Assembly: GCF_027579695.1 (NCBI RefSeq)
Contig: NC_083577.1
Coordinates: 61,034,741-61,098,740 of the forward strand
DNA: 64,000 nucleotides
From: Neoarius graeffei
Lineage: Eukaryota; Chordata; Actinopteri; Siluriformes; Ariidae
Reading direction: 5' to 3'
The position numbers and the translations under genes were made by a program. Of this stretch, positions 9,608-17,285 are shown piece after piece; position 1 is the stretch's first letter; each line of letters starts with the position of its first letter. The notes beneath the pieces are model-generated. The model saw nothing but the letters and a program-made list of their open reading frames with translations. It was not told the DNA's origin and did no database searches.

Positions 9608-10874
9608 TGCCGCTTTTCCACTACAAACGCGGCTGAGCCGTGCCGTGCCGAGTCGAGCTGAGTCGAGCTGAGCGGGGCTGTTGGAGTTGCATTTCGACTA
9701 CAACCGCGCTGAACCGTGCTGGCTGGAAGTGGGTGGACACATTGGGTGGAGTTAGCGAAAGTGGGTGGACGTCATGTGATGCCGTTAAGCAGCGCAAACA
9801 GTGACATCAGTGACAGTGGCGGAACAAGTCAGAGCCGGGCCGGGGGCGGGGCAAATGACCGGGCCCTTTATTAAAGCTTATCATAACATCATTTTAGGCT
9901 ACAAAATGTCCGCAACTGCGGTGTTTACCAATTTCAACACTACCGGGTGCAACTATGTTATTTAGTACATCAAGTCCTTCAAACGAACATGTAACTCAGA
10001 AACAAAAAACATTAGGATACTGTACATGGCTCATAATAAAACATCAATAGCCTATACTGCGCACATTATTTGAAGGGCATACGAATGAGCGCTCAGAGGT
10101 TGCAACGCTGACAGGAAGAGTCATAAATAAAAGGAGGGCGGTGCAAACCTCACTGAATGCACTGTGTTTACCAATTTCAACACTACGGGGTGCAACTATG
10201 TTAGTTTGTACATTAAGTCCTTCAAACGAACATGTAACTCAGAAACAAAAAAACATTAGGCGACATACTGTACATGGCTCATAATAAAACATCAATAGCC
10301 TACTGCGCGCATTATTTGAAGGGCATACGGCGAGCCTTGCGCTCCGCGAACTCGTGCACGATGCTCTGTATGTCACTGATTCAGTGAGCTTTTAAGCGGT
10401 AGTCTCACGACCCGAATAGTAAACAATAAACATGGAGGACATGGAGTCGTTAGTGTTGCTGGTCTCGGTGCTGTGGCTTGTTGTCACCGACAACGCGGAC
10501 AGATACTGGCAAGAGCGTATAGATGAGGCGAGGCGCATAAGGCTTCAGAAATTCTCGTAATTCATAATTCTTCTTCTTCCGGGTTTACGGTGTTTACAGA
10601 TCCCAGCGCGCTCGCGGGGCGTGTGTGGGCATGTGAGGACACTCCTCCTCACCAATCAGTGCACAGGGGAGTGTCTGCTCACGCCCCCAGCCTCAGTCGG
10701 CACGGTTTGGCTCGCTTCAGCCCCACTCCAAAACGGTGCGAGTTTTAGGGGCTAAGCAGGGCTGAAACGAGCTGAGTCGTGCTGGTTTTTGGTAGTCGAA
10801 ACGCGAGCCGTGTCGGGCTGAAGTGAGCTGAAGCGAGCTGAAGTGAGCTGAAAAAGGGTAGTGGAAAAGGGCCA
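9608..10874 (+). mobile_element. Harbinger copy 3 with internal hAT-like insert (palindrome arm 1)
   Basis: Exactly 1267 bp with the same termini as copy 1. The TSD TAT (9605-9607, 10875-10877) marks the same SINE position as copy 1. It includes a hAT-like insert at 9814-10379 flanked by ATCAGTGA/TTCAGTGA, which holds an internal duplication (about 9921-10085 and 10163-10331). The conserved 42-codon ORF is at 10432-10560. It is the inverted near-duplicate of 10929-12195. Confidence 0.85.
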
Positions 10875-10928
10875 TATGTGTCAGCCCTGTGATGACTTGT
10901 CCAGGGTGTACCCCACCTCTCACCCATA

Positions 10929-12195
10929 TGGCCCTTTTCCACTACCCTTTTTCAGCTCACTTCAGCTCGCTTCAGCTCACTTCAGCCCGACACGGCTCGC
11001 GTTTCGACTACCAAAAACCAGCACGACTCAGCTCGTTTCAGCCCTGCTTAGCCCCTAAAACTCGCACCGTTTTGGAGTAGGGCTGAAGCGAGCCAAACCG
11101 TGCCGACTGAGGTTGGGGGCGTGAGCAGACACTCCTCTGTGCACTGATTGGTGAGGAGGAGTGTCCTCACACGCCCACACACGCCCCGCGAGCGCGCTGG
11201 GATCTGTAAACACCGCAAACCCGGAAGAAGAATAATTATGAATTACGAGAATTTCTGAAGCCTTATGCGCCTCGCCTCATCTATACGCTCTTGCCAGTAT
11301 CTGTCGGCGTTGTCGGTGACAACAAGCCACAGCACCAAGACCAGCAACACTAACGACTCCATGTCCTCCATGTTTATTGTTTACTATTCGGGTCGTGAGA
11401 CTACCGCTGAAAAGCTCACTGAATCAGTGACATACAGAGCATCGTGCACGAGTTCGCGGAGCGCAAGGCTCGTCGTATGCCCTTCAAATAATGCGCGCAG
11501 TAGGCTATTGATGTTTTATTATGAGCCATGTACAGTATGTCGCCTAATGTTTTTTTGTTTCTGAGTTACATGTTCGTTTGAAGGACTTAATGTACAAAAT
11601 AACATAGTTGCACCCCGTAGTGTTGAAATTGGTAAACACAGTGCATTCAGTGAGGTTTGCACCGCCCTCCTTTTATTTCTGACTCTTCCTGTCAGCGTTG
11701 TAACCTCTGAGCGCTCATTCGTATGCCCTTCAAATAATGTGCACAGTATAGGCTATTGATGTTTTATTATGAGCCATGTACAGTATCCTAATGTTTTTTG
11801 TTTCTGAGTTACATGTTCGTTTGAAGGACTTGATGTACTAAATAACATAGTTGCACCCGGTAGTGTTGAAATTGGTAAACACCGCAGTTGCGGACATTTT
11901 GTAGCCTAAAATGATGTTATGATAAGCTTTAATAAAGGGCCCGGTCATTTGCCCCGCCCCCGGCCCGGCTCTGACTTGTTCCGCCACTGTCACTGATGTC
12001 ACTGTTTGCGCTGCTTAACGGCATCACATGACGTCCACCCACTTTCGCTAACTCCACCCAATGTGTCCACCCACTTCCAGCCAGCACGGTTCAGCGCGGT
12101 TGTAGTCGAAATGCAACTCCAACAGCCCCGCTCAGCTCGACTCAGCTCGACTCGGCACGGCACGGCTCAGCCGCGTTTGTAGTGGAAAAGCGGCA
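10929..12195 (-). mobile_element. Harbinger copy 4, inverted twin of copy 3 (palindrome arm 2)
   Basis: Also 1267 bp, in reverse orientation, carrying the same hAT-like insert and ORF (minus strand, 11371 to 11243). The flanking bases are ATA at 10926-10928 and TTA at 12196-12198, a degenerate 3-bp TSD distinct from that of copy 3. The few differences I found from arm 1 are single bases. Confidence 0.85.
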
Positions 12196-12274
12196 TTAGT
12201 CAGCTGGGATAGGCTCCAGCTTGCCTGCGACCCTGTAGGACAGGATAAGCGGCTACAGATAATGGATGGATGCT

Positions 12275-12640
12275 AGGGTGGCACAGTGGTGTAGTGGTTA
12301 GCACTGTCACCTCACAGCAAGAAGGTCCTGGGTTTGAGCCCAGTGGCTGACGAGGGCCTTTCTGTGTGGAGTTTGCATGTTCTCCCTGTGTCTGTGTGGG
12401 TTTCCTCCGGGTGCTCTGGTTTCCCCCACAGTTCAAATACATGCAGGTTAGGATAATTGGTGTCTCTAATTTGACCGTGAGTGTGAATGGTTATTTGTCT
12501 TTATGTGTCAGCCCTGCGATGACCTGGCGACTTGTCCAGGGTGTACCCCGCCTCTCGCCCATAGTCAGCTGGGATAAGCTCCAGCTTGCTTGCAACCCTG
12601 TACAGGATAAGCGGCTACAGATAATGGATGGATGGATGGA
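12275..12640 (+). mobile_element. SINE copy with GATGG-type tail
   Basis: Full-length copy directly downstream of the previous SINE tail. It ends in AGATAATGGATGGATGG repeats, marking a tail variant distinct from the GAGAT type. Confidence 0.88.
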
Positions 12641-12699
12641 TGGAATGCATGATTGTTTTTGAATGAATAGCCACATAATTGCCTTACTGTCTTGGACTT

Positions 12700-13018
12700 A
12701 CAGTTCTTCATTCGTTCATGTTCAGTAACTGCTTTACCCTGGTCAAGGTTTGCAATGGACCTACAGCCAAACTTCAGCACAAGCTGGGAGAATTCACCCC
12801 AGTCCATCGACACACACATTCACACTTATTGTTTAGCATAGTCACCTACCTGCATGGTTTTTGTGGGTGGGAGGAAACCAGAAAACCCAGAGGAAACCCA
12901 CAGACACAAGGATAACATGCACAGAAACTCTCCACAGAGAGTAACCTGAGCTCGGGATTGAAACAGGGACCCTGTGAGTTGGCGATGATAGCCCCTGCAC
13001 CACTGTACCACCCACAGC
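12700..13018 (-). mobile_element. old diverged SINE relic
   Basis: Reverse-strand landmarks of the same superfamily remain: GGAGGAAACC near 12870, AACATGCA near 12916 and GCACCACTGTACCACC near 13000. It is far more diverged than the other copies. No TSD was found. Confidence 0.6.
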
Positions 13019-13515
13019 TCCTAATACTCAAAGAATTTGTTCAATCTGCTCACAACTCTTACTCTCTTATCTAAACCTGTGAGACATTCTTTTTTTATCA
13101 TTGCAATTTTTTCTTTGAAAATTGATTCACATGAAAGATTGATTCATATGAGGGATCTGTTGCTACCTGCTTTTGACAGTACCAGTCAAATTCTGTTCCT
13201 GTTTAGCAAGTAGTTTATAGAGTGCAAACCTTTATCAAGATGACTGTATGTTACAAAACTAAAAATTTTAGATCATGACTATGAGGATTTAGTACACAAT
13301 GAAAGTTAGGCTTGCTAATTGTTTTCACAAAGTAGCAGTATATTGTGAAACGAAAAGTGTGTGGTTCGTATCCCATGTTAGGTACCTGGGATTTGCAGAG
13401 AAATGATAAAGTTGATGCAGTTAAGAAACAAATTTCAACAATCACTCACTTTTTCCAGTTTGTCCCACTTATGTTTGGGGGGGGGGGGGGGGTCACTGCT
13501 ACATGGACCCTATTG
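13019..13515. other. stretch without a recognisable gene
   Basis: AT-rich single-copy-looking sequence with a run of about 17 G residues near 13475-13491. I see no conserved ORF, splice-flanked exon or repeat family. Confidence 0.5.
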
Positions 13516-13528
13516 ATCCCCATGTTAC

Positions 13529-13627
13529 GTGTCTGTGAAGATTCTCAGTCATCCAGGTCATAGTAACTGTGGGTGGTTGCTTCAAGAATCTTCAAGCAAG
13601 TCCAGTTGCTCTCTTTTACCACCCACA
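13529..13627. mobile_element. 99-bp mini copy of the foldback retroelement
   Basis: It starts GTGTCTGTGAAGATTCTCAG and ends TTTTACCACCCACA, the same ends as the 13819-15249 element, with the middle removed. It is flanked by a perfect 13-bp TSD, ATCCCCATGTTAC, at 13516-13528 and 13628-13640. It can fold back on itself through GTGGGTGG/CCACCCAC. Confidence 0.75.
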
Positions 13628-13818
13628 ATCCCCATGTTACATTAATTGGAGCATAGTTTTACACCAGATGCCCTTCTTGCCACAACCCTCCCATTTCCAG
13701 GCTTGGGAAACAACCATTCACACCTATGGGCAATTGCTGGGTTTCACGTGACGTCACATCTGCCTCATTAATTATTCAAAACTTTAGCTGGTGGGCTACC
13801 AAAGCTCAGTTGACAAAG

Positions 13819-14179
13819 ATGTCTGTGAAGATTCTCAGGCCCTGTCCACACAGCAACAGATTCAGGTGAATCTGATAAAATTGTTTATCGTTTCGGCCTG
13901 GCGTCCACACGGCACCGGCGTTTTGGGTGCCCCAAAACGAAATCTTTTGAGAATGGGTTTCAGAGTCAAAAAATCTGGCAACGGCGCCATTGCGAAGTCG
14001 TCTGGATGAGTAGAAAGGATTTGTTTACGATGACATCACAACCACATGACTGTCAGTGCTTCACGCCGGGGAGAAGTGTAACGAACTCGATGCGAGTTGT
14101 CAACAAATCCTATAACTTGGTTCATGAAACGCGCTTACAAAATATTTTCACTGTGAATATTTATTGTGTAATGGTGCAA

Positions 14180-14223
<44 letters not shown>

Positions 14224-15249
14224 GCCCTTAGGGCAGAGTCTTTAGTCCAAACACTGTGGAAGCAGTACCAAACCGCGCACCGCCCGTGCACTTTCCAAAA
14301 ACAAAAACAATCCCGCCAGCAAAAATAGGAAAAAAAAAGGAGCGATCTCACCTCTTCAGATGTTGGTTTAAGTCCGACAATACATTCCTCAAAAAGGGCG
14401 TAGAAGAACAAAGTAATCCATCAACGTGTAGCATTCAATTTATTCCGGACCATTAAAGAATTCTGGAGGATATCAGAATGTTGGCGTACCGGCTTCCATC
14501 TACCCCCATTCATTCCTCTTTCCGCGTCTTTCGTTTTACGCTACTGATTAATAATCTAAACTTTGTGGCTGATCCTACAGAAGAAGGGGTTTATGCGCAT
14601 GCGTTTACTTCTTCTATTGTTCTGGTGTCTCCGATGGGACCGTCTTATAGCGCACATAGAGGTGTGGCATGTGTATTGCATCGTTTTCAGCAAGCGTTGC
14701 GTTGCCATATGAACCTAATATTTTACTGATCCGTTGCCCATGTGGACGCGATATTTTTTTTTAAAAATCTCGTTGCCGTTGTCGTGTGGATGTAGCCTCA
14801 GTCATCCAGGTCATAGTAAACTGTGGGTGGTAAAAGAGAGCAACTGGACTTGCTTGAAGATTCTTGAAGACGCTTCACCTCTCATCCGAAAGGCTTCTTC
14901 AGTTCTGTCTGACTGGTAGGGAGCATCAGGTATTTATCCTCTCATGGATGGAAAGCTCATCTAAGGTGTCATGGAGTCATCCTGTTGGTGTGGGTCACTG
15001 GGGGCTGGTTGTGAACAGCCTCGAGATCATGATCATCCTATCGACTCTCGAGGCCGTTCACAACCAGCCCCCAGTGACCCACACCAACAGGATGACTCAA
15101 TGACACCTTAGATGAGCTTTTCATCCATGAGAGGATAAATACCTGATGCTCCCTGCCAGTCAGACAGAACTGAAGAAGCCTTTTGGATGAGAGGTGAAAC
15201 GTCTTCAAGAATCTTCAAGCAAGTCCAGTTGCTCTCTTTTACCACCCAC
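13819..15249. mobile_element. foldback retroelement (Penelope-like, tentative), interrupted
   Basis: It has the same ends as the 99-bp copy at 13529-13627. A 16-bp TSD, AGCTCAGTTGACAAAG, lies at 13803-13818 and 15250-15265. Apart from the insert at 13838-14797 it is one long inverted repeat: arms of about 200 bp (14798-15025 and about 15035-15249) meet near GATCATGATCATCCTATCG. Long, variable-length TSDs point to target-primed retrotransposition. Inverted terminal duplications are known for Penelope-like elements, hence the tentative label. No reverse transcriptase or GIY-YIG domain is present. Confidence 0.6.
13838..14797. mobile_element. 960-bp TIR element (GGCCCTGTCCACAC ends)
   Basis: Left end GGCCCTGTCCACAC; right end reversed GGCTACATCCACAC. 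The 3-bp TSD is TCA (13835-13837, 14798-14800). It contains a (GA)n tract at about 14181-14221 and no transposase. The 3-bp TSD would fit a Harbinger-type mechanism, but the family is unproven. Confidence 0.7.
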
Positions 15250-15301
15250 AGCTCAGTTGACAAAGCATTTGTACAGAGAAGGTGTATTGCTCGCATGAAA
15301 A

Positions 15302-15547
15302 ATGCCTTACACTTGCATTGTTTTAGGTTGTTTGAATCGATCAAGCTGTGAAACTGATAAAAGTTTCTTCAGAGTTCCCCATGAACTAATAAAAAAGGGT
15401 GAACGAACACAGGATTTCACAAAAAGACGTCGAGAAAGGTGGCTTTTGAACCTCTCACTGAAATCGAAGGGAGCTGGGTCGAAGCATGCTCGAGTTTGCA
15501 GTGATCACTTCGTGAAAGGTTTGTATATCCCTCAGCTATGTCCTTAG
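15302..15547 (+). pseudogene. THAP zinc-finger domain, first exon remnant
   Basis: An 81-residue ORF starts MPYTCIVLGCLNRSSC. It shows the C2CH THAP pattern: Cys5-x4-Cys10, then Cys66-x2-His69 within RVCSDHF, together with the conserved SFFRVP proline, RRERW tryptophan and final phenylalanine. THAP domains bind DNA sequence-specifically and are the DNA-binding part of P-element-type transposases and of several host factors. The spacing between the Cys pairs (55 residues) is slightly longer than usual. Beyond VKG the frame soon stops, and GTGAAAG|GTTTGT could be a splice donor. The start lies about 120-150 bp inside the left TIR once the foldback insert is removed. No catalytic domain remains. 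Confidence 0.75.
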
Positions 15548-15907
15548 TGTTTTCCAAGTACTTTTCTTGCTATGTGTCATTATTTTACAGTACGTTTTTT
15601 AGTCACGAAGTGCTAAAGTCCCCAGCTGTTTCTTTGTTTACTCCTCACTCCTCACAAAGTCCATATGCATGAAGGTCGCGACAAAATTCTTACCCAGCCA
15701 TACAGTTACAATGCGCTGTGATCACCATCTTGTATAACTAAGATCCAGGTCTTTAAAGGGGTTTCTGATGATCTTTGTGAATGATTTACCTGAGAGATAA
15801 GAGCCAACACAAGTGAAAATCAAGCGAACAGTTGTTTATTTACACTTCAACTTGCAGCACTTCATTGTAAAGACGCAAACGAAAAGCTTAAAAAAAACCA
15901 TACTTAC
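15548..15907. other. interior of the THAP/YqaJ-type element
   Basis: AT-rich non-coding sequence between the two inward-facing coding ends, presumably containing the internal deletion junction and intron remnants of both genes. Confidence 0.5.
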
Positions 15908-16247
15908 ACGGGCAAAAACAATACAGGATTCATTCGGCAGCGACTTGATACCGAGGTCCTTTACCCAGCCACATACAAAAAAGTTGTAAGCCTCCATACT
16001 CTTACATACTTTCATCTGTTTTGCGGTGTAGAAGGATGTCTGCAACACCAGATAGTTCGAGATGTCAAGGAACCCGACTGAAGGGTCGTTTTCAAGATCG
16101 TATGACAAATCCTTCTTTCCCAGACTGTAGGGGTTGATTCCATTGCACATAGCGATCTTCTGAATAATATCTAAAGTGAGCAGTGGCTTCTAGATTACCA
16201 GCATACTCTGATAAGTTATCGCTAGTTGTTTGCACTACGGCAGCCAT
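15908..16247 (-). pseudogene. SWIM/YqaJ-associated protein, N-terminal exon with frameshift
   Basis: On the minus strand an ATG at 16247 reads MAAVVQTTSDNLSEYAGN. A one-step frame change near 16185 then continues KPLLTLDIIQKIAMCNGIN, followed by DISNYLVLQTSFY and KSMEAYNFFVCGWVKDLG. The exon ends IVFARV at a consensus donor, CCCGT|GTAAGTA (exon edge 15908). The YLVxxTSFYTxxQMK...KSxEAYNxFVxGWVKD pattern is what I know from the segment just before the SWIM zinc finger in large fish and cnidarian families that end in a YqaJ-type exonuclease domain. Neither SWIM nor YqaJ is present here. The ATG lies only 65 bp inside the right TIR. Confidence 0.5.
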
Positions 16248-16530
16248 TTAGACCACCAGCTATTTCACTTCTGGTAAAACCACTAAGAAAAGTCACGTGA
16301 CTGAAACCCAGCAATTTAGAGTAGCCAGTTAACCTAACTGCATGTCTTTGGACTGTGGGGAAACCAGAGCACCCAGAGGAAACTCACACAGAGAGTATAC
16401 AAACTCCAAACCAAAAGGCCCCTTCCAGCTACTAGGCTCAAACCCAGAACCTTCTTGCTGTGAGGCGACAGTGCTAACCACTGCACCACTGTGCCAACCA
16501 AACAATTTTCAGCAATAATGAAAGGAATGT

Positions 16531-16679
16531 CTCATCTCATCTCATCTCATCTCATCTCATTATCTCTAGCTGCTTTATCCTGTTCTACAGGGTCACAGGC
16601 AAGCTGGAGCCTATCCCAGCTGACTACGGGCGAAAGGCGGGGTACACCCTGGACAAGTCGCCAGGTCATCACAGGGCTG
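16531..16679 (-). mobile_element. 5'-truncated SINE with TSD
   Basis: Only the 3' half (tail TCTCATCTCATCTCATTATC to CAGGGCTG on this strand) is present. A TSD, AAAGGAATGT, flanks it at 16521-16530 and 16680-16689. 5' truncation with a TSD is the hallmark of LINE-driven target-primed reverse transcription. Confidence 0.88.
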
Positions 16680-16919
16680 AAAGGAATGTGTCTTCCTCAT
16701 TTGTTTTAAGGAAACATTTTTTGATGGTCAGTTCAGAAAGTCATAATTCCACTCTTATGGTACCCACTTACAAATCTCCCATCAAGAAAGCCTGCTATTA
16801 CATGCAGTGCTATGCAGCTAACATCAAGTACTATATCCAGTCTACTTATTTGGGTCAGCTTATGTAATGTTCACTGGAGTGTGATGCTCTGTCTAAAAAA
16901 ATCACATAATACTCTATAC

Positions 16920-17236
16920 CAGCCTTTCTCAACCGGGGTGCCGTGGCACCCTGGAGTGCCATCTGACTTCGTTAGGGGTGCTGTCAAAAAATTATATATT
17001 CTAAATAAAATAAATAAAATGAATTAAAATTCCAAAAAACAATAGTTACACTAGTGCACATCATCGCCGCCTCATGCATCATCAAAATTTGTCTCACGGC
17101 CCCCTTTCCCATGTCACAACGTCACTGCCGGGGTCAGCATATGGTCAGTGTGACTGCATATTTTTTATATAGGGGTGCCTTGAGAATTTGCATTTTTCTG
17201 AAAGGTGCCATGACTGAAAAAGGTTGAGAAACGCTG
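16920..17236. mobile_element. hAT MITE (317 bp)
   Basis: Ends CAGCCTTTCTCAACC and, reversed, CAGCGTTTCTCAACC, flanked by a perfect 8-bp TSD CTCTATAC (16912-16919, 17237-17244). The GGTGCCGTGGCACC-type interior is typical of Charlie-like hAT relatives. Confidence 0.9.
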
Positions 17237-17247
17237 CTCTATACGAT

Positions 17248-17284
<37 letters not shown>
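17248..17284. repeat. (AAT)n microsatellite
   Basis: About twelve AAT units directly before the hairpin head of the 17285-22483 repeat. AATAAT also follows its far end, so this may be the insertion target or an expanded terminus. Confidence 0.9.

Positions 17285-17285
<1 letters not shown>

Larger units (their letters stand above)
8676..12270 (+). mobile_element. SINE copy split by a MITE and two Harbinger copies
   Basis: Pieces of one SINE are read at 8676-8767, 9472-9607, 10875-10928 and 12196-12270. The inserts are the MITE 8768-9471 and the Harbinger copies 9608-10874 and 10929-12195. The tail here is of the GATGG type (AGATAATGGATGG) rather than the GAGAT type. Confidence 0.85.
13736..16312. 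mobile_element. TIR element with THAP and SWIM/YqaJ-type coding ends
   Basis: The termini are inverted: GCTGGGTTTCACGTGAC on the left and, reversed from the right, GCTGGGTTTCAGTCACGTG. The SINE around it supplies the empty site and a short TSD, AATT (13732-13735, 16313-16316), possibly CAATT. After removing the foldback insert (13819-15249) the element is about 1.13 kb. Its left end carries a THAP-domain start on the plus strand and its right end the start of a SWIM/YqaJ-family-like protein on the minus strand, so two genes pointed inward from the ends. It looks like an internally deleted derivative of a larger two-gene transposon. Confidence 0.7.
13641..16495 (-). mobile_element. old SINE split by the THAP/YqaJ-type element
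   Basis: The 3' part lies at about 13641-13735 and the head at 16313-16495 (reverse strand, with the ACCTTCTTGCTGTGAGG and GTGCTAACCACTGCACCAC landmarks). Sequence continuity across GGGCAATT/AATTTAGAGTAGCC shows that the 13736-16312 element inserted here. Confidence 0.7.

Noticed and set aside
14148-14411. Minus-strand 87-codon ORF with a long SLSLSL run
   Set aside because: It arises from the (GA)n tract inside the 13838-14797 element.
15160-15215. Hammerhead ribozyme in the foldback element (GGATGAGAGGTGAAACGTC)
   Set aside because: Such ribozymes occur in Penelope-like elements and GATGA...GAAAC is suggestive, but the leading CU of the core is absent and I could not draw three proper stems. 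A covariance search would decide.
15302-15547. Host THAP gene exon
   Set aside because: Its position just inside a TIR, with an inward-facing partner at the other end, fits a transposon gene better. A host origin remains possible if transcripts show splicing beyond the element.
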